DNA from: Dacryopinax spathularia
Lineage: Eukaryota > Basidiomycota > Dacrymycetes > Dacrymycetales > Dacrymycetaceae
NCBI GenBank assembly: GCA_037974965.1
Contig: JBBPFI010000005.1
Location: forward strand, 1,612,001 to 1,676,000
Reading direction: 5' to 3'
Length of the DNA: 64,000 nt
In this document: positions 32,938-46,289 of the stretch, piece by piece
Position numbering within the stretch: the first letter of the stretch is position 1
How the letters are laid out: each line of letters opens with the position of its first letter
Notes under the pieces: generated by a model
The model's input: only the letters and a program-made list of their open reading frames with translations
Database searches by the model: none
What the model was told of the DNA's origin: nothing
Translations under genes and position numbers: made by a program

Positions 32938-35710
32938 TCAAGCCTTGTACATGACGTCCTGCTGATGCATAGACGGCAGTGAACGTTGGTAGACAGGATG
33001 AGCATTGAGCACGTACCGGGAGAGGCGTAGGTACCCTGCGGTGGGGGCGTGCCGTATGGCGATACAGTATGACCGTCGACCATATTCGCCCGGTGATGTT
33101 GGGGGTTATCCGGCACGGGATGATGAAGTAGAACGCGAGGGTGATGAGGTATTGCAGGTAGAAGGTGATCTCTATGCTGCTGAGCGTTGTGTTCGAAGTG
33201 TTCGAAATGTGGAATACTGTGAGACTTGTCAGCTCTCACGCGATGTACGAGGAATGGAAGCGTAGACGAGGGTACTTAACAAAGCAGACACGCGGAGGCC
33301 AGAAACACTACGAATTGGGGTAAGTCGTGCGTGGTAGGGACATACGAAACGGCGTTACCATCCCGGGAAAGAACTACCGTCAAGCGCCAGGGCTTCGCGT
33401 CGTATACTGCCATAAACCCGATCAAATATTGACACCGCTGAGCAAGATGGATATGACGAACGGTGTCATGACAAAAATCACTATTTTGGCGTCAGTCGCT
33501 GACACTCGAGATCGCACTGCGAATGCACAAAGGTACCGACCTCTTCATACGCGTCCAGACAGACATAAAGCCTCAGCTCCCAAGCCGCCGTGGCTGGACT
33601 CTCGCTCCGCATCCTCCAAAGCCAGTAATTCCAGCTTTCGCCATCGCCGCATTCCCGTCCGGCGTCAATCCCATAGCCGAGTACGCCAGGAAGACGCTCG
33701 CGAGCTGTAGCGCTTGCCAAGACCGTGCCGACGATGATACCTCTTAGGACTGTGCCGTCCCAGATTGTCCATGTGCGGAGAGCGAGGACGAGCCACGACC
33801 AGTGGATTCTGCGTATGTAGGCCCCTGTCCAAAACAGATAAGTTTCAGATATCTTATGCATAGATCGGAAACGAGCGAACCAAGAAGTGTACATGACGCA
33901 ACATGAAAAGTAGGAGGTCGAGCTTGCGAGCTGGGCTGGCAAAAGGGTAGCTCAGCCCAAGTAGGGTTCTGTGGACTCGCTTAGGCTCACCTCAACAAAA
34001 TCCCGCCATAAGGGAAGAGTCATTCTAGAGGATAAAGGCCGATAACGACTTCCACACGACTGTGGAACGTCCCAGATCGGCTTCCCCTTCTTGCCATGTG
34101 AGGAGGTAGTCGTAGACCTACTGAAATTAGCTTCACAGATCTTGAGCTGAAACGGGGCGAAGCCGCACAGAGAAGGTTGCCAAAACGCCTGGCTAGAGGC
34201 CAGCACTTGCGTCGCTCATGGTGGATGGAAGCGGTTACGGACTTGAGCTGTGATTCATCCGTCAGCGCTGGGATGCAGAAAGACTTGGACGGAAGTCATG
34301 CTCACAATCCCTCCAAGGTCCAATGCGCTAACCACCTCGAGTGGAATGGCCATAGGTCCTAGATACATATCGTCTCTTAGCGGTCAGACAAGAGAACATA
34401 CTTGATACGCAAGGGTGTTCCGAGACGGTGGGAGGGTCGACAAGCTGCAAAGGCAAAAGGCAGGAGAATGGTCCCTTATCGAGTCCATCTCTATTGCAGA
34501 CGTTGAAAATGGAACTGCAATGGGAGAGCATGAGACTGAGATCATGAGACTGCGATCCAAACGCACCTAGACTACAACAACAATTTGCCCACTTGATGGG
34601 CAGTAATTCTCCTGTGATCGCGTAAGCTGATCCGCTGTTGACCGGACAGAAGGGAGATCTGACTTACCATTTTCCACCCCGCTTCATCGTTGTGATAATT
34701 GTGCGATATGAGATTGATTTTGCGTCACGTACGAAGTATGCACGTGCATGACGAGCGGAATCTCGCACTGCATGGCATTTTCGGCGTCCCGTTTGCATAG
34801 GTCGGTGCGCGCGGTGTTGGCGCACTGGCTGTTCCCAACGAGGACGGAGTTTTGCGGTCGAATCGATCTTCGTTTGCGGCTCAGCACCTTCCCTGTCCGG
34901 CCGCCGGTACTGCCACGATCGGGTGGAGAGAACTTTGCTGGCCAAGCGGCAGCTGGCAGGGGATGCTTCGTGTGGGGCGGGCAAGTCGGACATCGGTTCT
35001 ACGCAAGTGGAGGGGGCGGGATCTCTCCTCGTACGCCAAGACTGGAGCTGGTAAGCTGAGGAGAACTCGACGGGCGCGTTGTCCACAAGTTCACGTACCA
35101 TCGTGGTATAGGCGGCGAGCAGAATCGCAGGGCCGACACACTACATTACGTGGTCAGTACAGCAATTGCAGGGAGAGAAAGGCCACCTACACTAGCGAAG
35201 CGCCACGGGCAGAGGTCCGTGAAACTACTACTGGCTAGAGTCAGTGAAGGCCTTGTCGTCAGAGGTAAGATCTTTCACGGTTCTCGTAGCAGAATGACGG
35301 CACATACGCATAGTTAGCTTGAGGGATACAGCAGCAGCGACTGAGATTCGAGCGGAGCACATTCAGGCGTTTGAAGTCCACGTGTCAAGTCATCAGGGAG
35401 CGTGCTGATAGACACCCCTTGCGTATACGTCAGAAGAAAATCGGGAGTGAGTTGACAGGTGACATACACAGCAGATTCATTAGAATTGAGCACTACAAGT
35501 TGAGTTTCTCTGCCAAAGTCCGCTGCAATATTCCACAAGTTAGCGGCCGTTCAACTGGATATCTAGCCATAAACTCACCGCAGGACCGGCCGGCGACGAC
35601 GCGAAGGCCAGTGGATCGCATCAACGGCAACCACACTCTCACGAATGACCATCGTACTTTCCATACCAGCTCCCGCTCGGGCTCGAATGGCAAGAACTGC
35701 TGGTACATCT
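32938..35710 (-). CDS. DUF6533-type membrane protein, tandem copy C (best of the three, gene model incomplete)
   Basis: The 5' exon near 35,700-35,590 reads PERELVWKVRWSFVRVWLPL, the DUF6533 core. Near 33,820-33,690 WLVLALRTWTIWDGTVLRGI follows. The penultimate exon near 33,200-33,010 is fully open: ITFYLQYLITLAFYFIIPCR continuing to HRRVPTPLP, with donor GTACGT. The terminal exon reads DVMYKA and TGA at 32,938-32,940. Expected topology is several membrane helices and a short cytosolic tail. Exons between 34,000 and 35,300 could not be chosen with confidence, so the copy may also be broken there. Confidence 0.45.
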
Positions 35711-36009
35711 ATGAATTGTCAAGAGTAGGACATCGCTGGACAGGTTCGGGTACTTACGAGGAGCGTACTGGTGCTGCGTGGGGAAACATCATGACTAGGC
35801 ACAACAGCCGAATGATAGCGCTCACATAACTCACACAGTCAAAGCCAGCCGTCACGTGCTTGTCACGAAGACAGAGCGGAACATGCTTACCTCCGCCTCC
35901 AGCTCCAGCTTTCCACGTCTATTTGCGCTGGCCGGTTCGTTGCTGAACCCGCTGAATGGTGCAGTGGATAATATGCAGCCGGTAAGGATGAATCCCAAAT
36001 TCTGCAAGG

Positions 36010-36855
36010 TGTGTCTGGTCTGCCAGTGAGGGTGAGGCATGATGATGACGAGATTTACTCACAGTATCCAGGCATGCTCTGCAAATACAAGCGCAAGTTA
36101 TCGCGAAGATCGGAGTGCGTGCGTTGGTCGCCCAAATCGAGCTTCGCCCGGAGCGCGTCCAGTCGCCAACGTATCATGGGCAACACACCCACACCGCCTT
36201 TCCTGGACGTGCGTGCTGTCACTCCGCGCACAGCCTGCCGAAGCGTGTCTCGAACCAGAGGCTGCAGTCGTGCGTCAGGAGATCTTCGTGCAGAAGCTGG
36301 GCGTTTGGCCTTGACGGATGTCGGACGGTTTCGCGACACCGCACCTCTTATGAGGACTATTGCCCGGTAATACGCATTCATGGACTTGATGAGGGATGGC
36401 CCGGCTTTCTGTGCCGCAGCGCTGGATATCGATCTGGCCTGGCATACGCATCAGTTGATGGGCGACGGATATCGCACGAGATGCTTCAGGCTGTTAGCGA
36501 GGACCTTTGACGACAAGGCAGAAGGGAGGACGCACAGCTTCGAAATCGCTGCCGAGGCCTGGAGGGTATGTGCATTCTAGGCTCGGGTTAACGAAGAAGC
36601 AGTTATATGCGCGTTTGTACGCTAAATGGGGCGTACCGAATACGGAGCGTATGACGGTGTATGCCAGCCGGCGCGTCGCTCGGCGACAAGCTGTCGACCT
36701 TCGCGTCCAAGCTGAAGCGAAGCCACAGCACCTCCCTGTGGACGAACCCGCGGCTAGACTTGCTAAGCACACTGAAACAGGAGTCGGAGCCGACGTACCT
36801 ATCAGAGCACAGCGCAGTTACTGTCGCCGACAATCCAGCGCGCAACCAGCGTTGA
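36010..36855 (+). pseudogene. GRDP-like gene, copy C (best preserved, frame disrupted)
   Basis: FMDLMRDGPAFCAA precedes LDIDLAWHTHQLMGDGYRTR, the intact signature, then the charged line EGRTHSFEIAAEAWR. A 37-nt intron-like GTATGT..CAG leads to LYARLYAKWGVPNTER. The C-terminal part (GASLGDKLSTFASKLKR and PTYLSEHSAV) is present but one frame away, so a frameshift or a missed exon separates them. The upstream third is scattered over frames. GRDP homology is certain; activity is doubtful. Confidence 0.6.
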
Positions 36856-36929
36856 CAACACCGGGAGAAGGCTCAGGGAGACCCCATGGCCAAAGACCAG
36901 AAGATGGTCGAACGGGGGAAGGCCACCAG

Positions 36930-38470
36930 TGCATAGACGGACGGGGGTGAACGTCGGTAGACTCCAAGAAGGTCGGGCACGTACCGGGGATGTGTGAATA
37001 CCCTATTGGGGCATGTCGTCTGGTCCTATTACTATGCGTTAGGCATCGGTTGAAGTTATGAGATGAAAGGTATTATGCCCATGGGATGGGGAGGGTGCGT
37101 TCTGCAGTATGAACGGGGGAGCGTTCACTTCGACGGCGTGCCGGGGAGGCGGGGAATGCGTGGTGGTGAAGCGGTGAAGGAGGAGGATGTAGGGGCGGCA
37201 GAGGCTGCGGTTGTGGTGGTGAGTGTGGAGGAGGAGGAGATGCGAGGGTGATGATGGATGCGGAGGACGAGAAGGAGTATGTGGCCGGGGAGAAGAGAGA
37301 GGCAGTGGGAGTGGTGGCGCTGTATGTGACGAGCTGCTAAAGCAGACGGCGGTGAGTGTTCGTAGACTGCGAGACCATCGAGTACGTACCGCGGAGGCCT
37401 ACGTGCCATATCGGGGCATCGCACCGTACGACTGGCTACTGTATATGACCTGTTACTATGCGTCAGGCAGGGGTTGGGGTTATGAAAGGAGAGGTATGGT
37501 GCCCATGGGGTGGAGAAGGGTGCGTTTTGGGGTACGAGCATGGAGGTGCGTTCACTTCTAGCACGTGTTGAGGCGGCGGAAGATGGTGAAGGCGAGTGTG
37601 CTAGCAGTGAGTGTGGAGAAGGAGATGCGGTGGTGATGGTGGATGCGGAGGAAGAGGAGGAGTATGTGGCGGGGGAGAAGAGAGAGCCGATGGGAGTGGT
37701 GGCGCTTTATATGACGAGCTGCTAAAGCAGACGGCGGTGAGTGTTCGTAGACTGCGAGGCCATCGAGTACGTACCGCGGAGGCCTACGTGCCATATCGGG
37801 GCATCGCGCTGTATGGCTACTGTATATGACCTGTTATTATGCGTCAGGCAGGGGTTGGGGTTATGAAATGAGAGGTATGGTGCCCATGGGGTGGAGGAGG
37901 GCGCGTTCTTGGGTATGAGCATGGAGGTGCGTTCACTTCTAGCACGTGTTGAGGCGGCTAGAGCTGGTGGAGGCGGGCGTTGTAGTGGTGAGTGCGGAAA
38001 AGGAGATGCGGTGGTGATGGTGGATGCGGAGGAAGAAGAGGAGTATGTGGCGGGGGAGAAGAGGGAGCCAATGGGAGTGGTGGCGCTTTATATGACGTCC
38101 TGGTGAGGCATAGACGGCGCTGAGCGTTCGAAGAATGGAGTAACATCGAGCACGTACCAAAGGTTATGGAGGGCATGGGAGTGCGCTTAGGCTGGCTCGT
38201 CTCGCGGTATGAATGGAGTCTCGTTCACTCCGACGGCGTGTGGGGGTAGTGGGGGATCTGAAGGAGGCGAATATGGTTGTGGGCAATGTGAATAAGGAGG
38301 TGATGGGGTGGTGATGGTGGATATAGAGGGGGAGGGGGAGGACGTGGTGGTGGGGGTAAAGAGGAGGAGGGGAAGGGGGAGGAGGGGGGTGTGGTGGTGG
38401 GGGGAAAGAGGACGGGTTGATGGGGGATGTTGAACCGCCTTCATATATGCGCCCGTGCGTCCGTTCGGGA
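36930..38470. repeat. Tandem repeat, about 385-400 bp units, derived from DUF6533 gene 3' ends
   Basis: The marker GTGAGTGTTCGTAGACTGCG recurs, with variants, at about 36,948, 37,350, 37,738 and 38,121, a spacing of 402, 388 and 383 bp. Each unit, on the minus strand, carries an exon end, a GTACGT donor, a short intron and a terminal exon starting GACGTCAT or a variant. This is the same order as the end of DUF6533 copy C near 32,940-33,010. The units are GA-rich on the plus strand, encoding Pro/Ser/Thr/His-rich strings in some frames. A related single unit lies at 32,650-33,000. Confidence 0.7.
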
Positions 38471-40130
38471 GCTGTACGAGTAGATGTTGAATTGTCTCAA
38501 CGATCGGACTGTATGTTGACGTCCTGTATGCTCTGGCTGACGCAATGAAGTTGGTATGACCGATCATAATCGCGTCGGTGAATGGATCAGATGTTCTCAA
38601 GACATGGCATTGAAGCATTCCTGAGCGATTGAGTCGTAGCCACCATTATATAGGTACGTTCCTTTCTGGGTGGTCCTTGAGCCCTTCTGTTTTTCCCTGA
38701 TTTCATGGCCCAAGTACAGGTATCTCTCCAAGCCGCTTGCCTAGGCAGTCAATCTGAGTTCACCCAGTATCGTTTCTCCTTATAGCGGTTTGCCAGACAC
38801 ATCGCAAGAGCAGTATCGAGAGAGCAGCATATATGCACCAACCACCGACGAACTGTCGCGGACTCGGAATGTCCGGCGCGATCGATGATGATCGGAATCC
38901 ATCGATCCATCGATAACGTCAAGAAGGGAAGCTCGATCAGATCCCTCCGGCCCCATTCTGTCGGTGTTTACGCTTTTGTGCGACGGACTCGCTATGACCG
39001 ACTCGTGCTAGAGCGAACGAGGAGGGGATTGAAGGTAGCACAGACGGCAGTAGTGGAGGAGTGTCAGGCTGGGTCTGGGCTTGCTGAGGGAGCGGCATGG
39101 GGAGGGGGGGGGAGACGGGGGGAGGGGGGGTTCGTTGACCGGAGGATGCTGGACTGGGCGCCTGCGACCGTCTGGCGAAGACGACTCGCTGACTCCTGCA
39201 GTTTGAGAGAGCTGAGAGATAGCGCAGGGGAGCCTGGGGGAGCCTGGGAGTGCCAAGTCCCCGTGGTCGTTGTAGAGCCGTTCGTGTGCGGCTAGTACGC
39301 TCTTGCTCGCATAGAATCATGTGGTTCTTCGTTCTTCCATCCAATCCACCACCTTTGGTGCACTGATACCACCCTTCTCGAGCAGTTGGCTACGCTAGTC
39401 GGGCCCCCACTGCTCAACTTGTATGAAACAACTTACGAGCGCATTCAGGATCCAGAATCGGCGTCGTGATCATGATCGACAGTGAGCCCATGTCGCTTAC
39501 TCGATGTCTTCAGAAACATTCCTCGCCCGAACTCCCAAACCATTACCAGAGACACACCTCGCACGAAGCACGCACGAACCAACTTCTCAGTCCATGCGAC
39601 ACGACATGGACTCATATTCTGGCTGGGGCAAAGGCAAAGCGGCACGACCCCCCCGCCCCCCGCACAGCTCACCCTCCCCGAATGCCTCTCCATCTCCAGA
39701 ACTTTGTCTTAGTCATCCTCATGCAGTAATGAAACCTCGCTCTCCCCTCCCTGGCCGATATGATCGTTCCCCCGTCCATTTTCACGGGAAAAGGGAGTCA
39801 TCACAGGGTCTTACATTCGGGAGAGTCCATGCTACACGACCCATCGCTGGACGTTGTTGTATGCTCCCATGGGCGGACGAAGCGCGCGTTGTGAGTCGAG
39901 TTGATCGAATCCGGCGCAGTCGACCCGGGTGAATGCCGTGCCCTGCGCTGGAAGCTGGTGCCAGTCGCACGTATGGATCAGGATCGAGACAATGATCGCG
40001 CCGTCGTTATTGATGGCGCCATACGGTACGGTATATAAGGATGCGATGGGATGCGGTTTGTTGGCGCTGCTTTGCTCCCCACGTCTGGAATTTGTCTTTG
40101 AAGCCACCCTCTGAGACCAAGTGAACAAAC
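38471..40130. other. Intergenic, no gene supported; G-rich tract at 39,099-39,130
   Basis: Several overlapping short ORFs, none with a domain. Four G runs (4, 9, 6 and 7 bases) with spacers of 1-4 bases at 39,099-39,130 could form a G-quadruplex. The last 100 bp are the leader of the aldo-keto reductase gene. Confidence 0.5.
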
Positions 40131-41691
<1,561 letters not shown>

Positions 41692-42151
41692 ACGCGCCCA
41701 ACTGTTGCGAGGAATCAGAGATCTGAGAGGAGGGCAAGTACGAGCGAGGTGAGGGAGATCGGGCACACAGAAGATGGATCAGGATAACAGTACGTTGTAA
41801 GAGAAAATGAAATGGTTCTAAGTTGAATGCGGGACGGTCAGGCAATCTCGGTGCGGAGGGCCCTGTGCGGACTGCAGCGGTGCGACCCCCCGATCGTTTT
41901 ACGCTGATGCGCAGGTGTGATAGGAGATCTCGATAATCTGTCATTCTTTCTCTGTTGCATCACATGAGCTGGTCAGTGCATGCGGAGTTATACTTCACGC
42001 CATTATCGGTTAGGCGTGGAGCAGTCATGGTGGGCCTGGGTCGCATAATCATCCATCAGCAACGCCTCCGAAGACCTGTAGCGGCAAAATGCGTTATAAA
42101 GCGTGCGATTACTGCGAACAACAGAAGCGGAGAGGGTTGTAGTCTCCAAGG
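41692..42151. other. Intergenic between convergent genes
   Basis: 3' flanks of the aldo-keto reductase and of the minus-strand DUF6533 gene. Nothing recognised. Confidence 0.5.
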
Positions 42152-43346
42152 CTACACGCTACTCCACGAGTCTTCCCACGCGCTCTCATCATGCTCAGTC
42201 GTCTCCTCCGGACCGGTCGTAGCAAGACCCCAATAGTCATCGTCCTTCCTCTTCGTACCGCGAAGGTTAAGGATGATCCTCGTGGGCGCGACGATGCAGA
42301 CTGCCATGTGCAAGAGGTAGGGCAGGTCGCTGTACGCGCTGTGTATGCTGTTGAGGACGGCGTTGGTTGTTGCCAGTGCTATGTAAGTATCCCTCCGCTT
42401 TAGCTGAGATCTGTGCCTGCGGGAGCTTGGGGACTCACCGAATAGGCAGGTTGAGGCGAGAAACGCTGACACTTGTCAATGCAGTGTGAGGGGTATACGG
42501 AGGAAACTCGGACACGTACCATCACGATAAAGCACTACCAGCAAACGTGCAGGTCGTGGATGCTGAACTGAATCACTCAATTGATAAATCAGCGAGTAAA
42601 GTATAAAGGCTGCTCATCATAACTGACACCTCGGATCGCGGTCAAAACAAAGATAACTACCCGACTTTCAGTGCGAAGGACAGGTCCAATAGAAGTGCAC
42701 TCACAGGCCTCGTAGCTGACCAGACAGACAAACTCCTTGTATGCATTAGACGCCGTAGATGCCGTATCCATTGGCATACCACACCCTCGCCTCACCGCAG
42801 CCCCGCCCGCCGAGTGTTCGTCCGGTATCAAGGCAACTGTTCCATACAGTTGGAAAACTGTAGCTAGTACTGTGTTCGAAAGCCACGCGATTCCGATGAA
42901 GATTCCGCACAGGGCGTTGCGCTGCCATATCGCCCACGTTCGAATGGCGAGAACCAGTGTTGAAGAATGGAGAGTGACAATACCGCTCACTGCAGCAACG
43001 ATCAGTCGGCGAGGTCTCACGCTAGCAAAAATAACATACCGGAAAGCATGTACATAATGCCTGAGCACGAAGAGGCAGAGATCAAACTTCCCAATTGGTC
43101 TAGAATACGGACGGTTTAGCTCGCTTTCCTCTCTCCAGGAGTTCCCGTTCAAATTCTCACCGATAGCAAATAAAATCAGGAAGAGAAACCCGGTGTATCG
43201 GATAAGAAAAAAGAGACATATGACGAAGGAGAATCCACCGGTCCATATGAGCTGTTGTTCATGCCGGACAGTAAGGATGTAATCGTAGAACTGCATGTGC
43301 AGTTCAGCCCATAGCAAAGGTCCACACGGCAAACGGCGTACATACC
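42152..43346 (-). CDS. DUF6533 domain membrane protein, copy D (first exon unresolved)
   Basis: Exons 43290-43161, 43099-43040, 42989-42705, 42656-42630, 42567-42520, 42465-42439 and 42378-42152 join in phase and end at TAG. An upstream exon ending at 43346 (SLIRVSSLAAAATLV) fits in phase but its start is unclear. The DUF6533 core is FYDYILTVRHEQQLIWTGGF, then hydrophobic helices, HSSTLVLAIRTWAIWQRNAL, a luminal loop with CGMPMD, a microexon reading IFVLTAIR, HPRPARLLVVLYRD, a microexon AFLASTCLF, and the last helix with PYLLHMAVCIVAPTRIILNL. Two coding exons are only 27 nt. The tail is acidic. Multi-pass membrane protein of unknown function; unlike the tandem copies upstream it is open from the second exon to its stop. 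Confidence 0.75.
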
Positions 43347-44336
43347 ACAAGTGTGGCCGCAGCGGCTAGCGAGGAGACGCGGATCAATGACGTGCTGCTC
43401 GACCACCAGCTGGCACCGTACCTAATCCATACTGACGTTTACAGTCAATACCTTGGGACTCAAAGGAAACACGGCACGCACATCGGTCGCCAGATTTTGA
43501 ACTCTCGATTGCTCCGGCAGTGTCGTGGACATGTCGCTCCACAATTAAATGCAGATTGTCAAGAACTTCAGCGGTATGCGTCCTCGGGACACACGTAAGG
43601 ATGCTTCTTTTCTCGGTAGGAGGGCAGACAGGCCCCAGAGGCATTAATGCGTTCGGCGGTGCATATATGAGTATATGACTGCTGATGGAAACACGCGTCG
43701 AGCGCCTATTCGTCCCAAAAATAGTGAGTGGGCAGCTGGGACGAATCTCGGAGTAGATGCTTACTGATAGCTGTGTATGTGGAGGGCTCATAAATGCATC
43801 CCAATGAGCTGGCCCACGTACCATGCCTAGATCCATCCTCTGATCCGATCTGGGAAAACAGTGATGCGGACGACCACAGTACACAGCGGCGCAGATTACG
43901 GTGCTCACAGATTCCGTGCCAATACAGGTGCGGCCAGCAAGATTAGCGTAAGTTATCGACGAGTATAGGTCAACCGAATTCGCAACTGGTCAGTGATGTG
44001 CGGGCGCTTATCGGGAATGTTCGCTGGCAGAGGCGTGTCGCGCGGCATCGACGCACGGCCTTCGGCAACGAGAAGTGTGCTTCGTTTCCGACCCATCACA
44101 AGTTACTAGGAGAAGACATGTCCGTGATGCGCGGGATGCGATCCAAAGACGACGAAAAGCCAGTTCTCGTTCGTGCGCAACCGGGTACAAGGAGTGAAAT
44201 CCAGCGTCTAGCTGAGTTACAGGGGCGCAACTCGCAAGCCGACACATAGATCGATACCGAGATGTTTTTTGCTTTTTGGGTGGACCTCTGCTTGTTGGAG
44301 ACGTCATTTCGAATCACACTAAAAGGCTCTCGCAGC
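43347..44336. other. Upstream region of DUF6533 copy D and spacer
   Basis: May contain the start exon of copy D (an ATG near 43,795 reading MSPPHTQLS with a GTAAGC donor is a candidate). Otherwise only short ORFs without domains. Confidence 0.35.
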
Positions 44337-44966
44337 CTAGACGAAAAGAACCCCGCAGAGACCGGTGAAGACATTCACGTTGACGCTCAACAGGAGGACG
44401 GCCTTTACGGACGCACCAAGACCAGCGATAAGGCCGATGACGGTGCTTCCGAGGCAGACCTTGAGGGCAGCTAGCAGCGCCACCACGCAGCCATTTAGGC
44501 TGCTGTAGCAAGTCGTGATGCCAGCGATCGATGAGCAGGATTTGACGACCACGAAGATGTCGATGAAAATCGTGGCGCAGGTGGAGGCGATGACGGTCGC
44601 GGACAAGCCGACAACACCCATGGGCAGCGCAGCCAGAAGGGCGACGGCAGCGTTGATGTGCGCGATGAGGGTGGCGAAAGCCGCGGTGTAGAGAGTGAGA
44701 TCGGCAGATGCCTGCGCGACTAGGTTGGCTATGGACATGCGTTAAAAGACCTCTTAAACCTGAGTAGATATGGACGCACCAACAACAGCGACATCGGTCT
44801 TCACAGTCGCCTGCAAGTTTGCGAGGATCGTTACAGCGCTGGCGTCGTTGCAACCGAAGGAGCAGCGTTCTTCCAGCTCAGATGTAGCCGGAACCGGGGA
44901 AGCGACCGACAGCAAGCCGAAGAGCGCGAGAAGGAGGAAAAGAGTGGGAATGCGAGAGAACTGCAT
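44337..44966 (-). CDS. Small secreted hydrophobic protein, paralogue 1
   Basis: Exons 44966-44780 and 44728-44337 give 192 aa. A signal peptide (MQFSRIPTLFLLLALFGLLS) is followed by PVPATSELEERCSFGCND, then a strongly hydrophobic Ala/Val/Leu/Ile-rich domain of about 130 residues with scattered cysteines (STC, KSC, TTC, KVC). No Cys-Cys pair exists, so it is not a hydrophobin. The hydrophilic start with hydrophobic C-terminal half and the size recall SC15-type secreted wall proteins of Schizophyllum; this is only a resemblance. Same exon lengths (187 and 392 nt) as paralogue 2 at 46,290-46,919, head-to-head with it. Confidence 0.85.
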
Positions 44967-46289
44967 TTTGGCGTTTTGAGGTGATAAAGAACGACTGGGG
45001 TAGTTCAGTGCGGTAGGGACGATTTTGGGAGTGTGTATGGAAATGGCGATGATGACCAGAGTGCATAGAATCCATCCTCCTTCTTATACGAGTGTGAGCG
45101 AAGAACGGCGACATACAGGGAGTCAGGAGCTCTAGTCGAGGTCAACAGGCCAGTACTCGAACGATCACGATGTCGCCGAAGCAGTCTGTCTCAGACGTCT
45201 GTTTCGAAGACAGGTGATCGCGAGAGAGACGACGCGGTCCCTCTCGAACATCGAGGTGCCTGAGTCGACAGCCCTGAGCGATCGAGAGCGATCGTGATGT
45301 TGCCGTTCATCGAGCTCAAGCTATGAGTCAGGAGCCTGGCCGTTTCCGCCTTTGAGACGTAGGAGCAGATCAGGAGTGTAGACAACATCCTGCAGATCGC
45401 GAAGTTGTAAGCTTTCAGGCAGTTGGTCCAAAAGGGTCCCGCTCAGATGAGGGCAAGTTCCTGGCTTCGTTGTGATCATCTGACCCGGGCCAGTTACAAG
45501 ATGAGGGGTCGAGCGGTCCAGGCGTTCGATGATGCAGGTATTGTCTTGTTTACGGCAGTGGATTGGAATGTTGAAGGTAGGAATGAAGGTTCCTTGAGAC
45601 CGCGTCCGTGATGCGGGAGCAATCGAGGACATGAAAGCTTCCTGCTTAGCGACGCAACATTCCATGTTTATGAGACGCTCATATCTGGCGTGGTCCGTCA
45701 ACATTCCAGTTACTGTGAACCACCATTACTCTGCTTGCACCACTCAATCTTGCATAATTGGCATTCTGTCCACAACTGGCATGCTGTACGTGATCTGATT
45801 GGCCCTCAGGGACACCCCTACTCTGGCGATCTCGGGGTAATGGCCCTGACGCGCGATATACACCGTCCAAAGGTCGGTGAACTCTGGCCCACGTTTGCCA
45901 ATGGATGAGCATCAGGGCAACAGCGAGTCAGCGACGTCGACGGCGCCAAGACATCCGGTGGCCCTGCCGGCTTCAGGCTTCCATTCCGGTTGACATTGCG
46001 GGCATACAGCCGGCGATTCGTCCGGGGTGTGTGTGGGAGTGCCGCTTGACTCAAAGCCAATGGAAAGCAACATACCTCAAACTCCAGGCATTAATTGTTC
46101 ATGACACCGTCTGTCCACCTTGAAAGCGGAAGATCTTGCTGTCATGCTGTACTCGGGGCCTGAATGCCTATAAAATAAGCATTTCTCGTTGCTTCGACCG
46201 GCATCAACAGCTCGCTACAGTCCCCTTCACACTCCAAAACCCAGTCCCTCGTTGACTCCCTGTCACTCGCTTGCTTCTTACTTGCAACA
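44967..46289. promoter_or_regulatory. Divergent intergenic region between the two secreted paralogues
   Basis: 1.3 kb between head-to-head start codons. A good TATAAAATA box lies at 46169-46177, 113 bp before the plus-strand start. On the other side a weaker TATAAG (minus strand) lies about 120 bp upstream of 44,966. Minus-strand ORFs at 45,321-45,704 and elsewhere show no domain. Confidence 0.5.
46169..46177 (+). promoter_or_regulatory. TATA box of secreted paralogue 2
   Basis: TATAAAATA, 113 bp upstream of the ATG at 46290, with a CT-rich leader between, as in highly expressed fungal genes. Confidence 0.6.

Noticed and set aside
26320-38500. LTR retroelement, LINE or other retro-element coding sequence
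   Set aside because: No reverse transcriptase, protease, integrase or long direct terminal repeats seen. The repeated blocks are gene duplications.
38885-39344. Overlapping ORFs on both strands
   Set aside because: Pro/Ser- and Gly/Arg-rich low-complexity translations created by the G-rich tract.
45321-45704. A 127-codon minus-strand ORF in the divergent promoter region
   Set aside because: No signal peptide, domain or homologue recognised; probably chance in GC-rich DNA.
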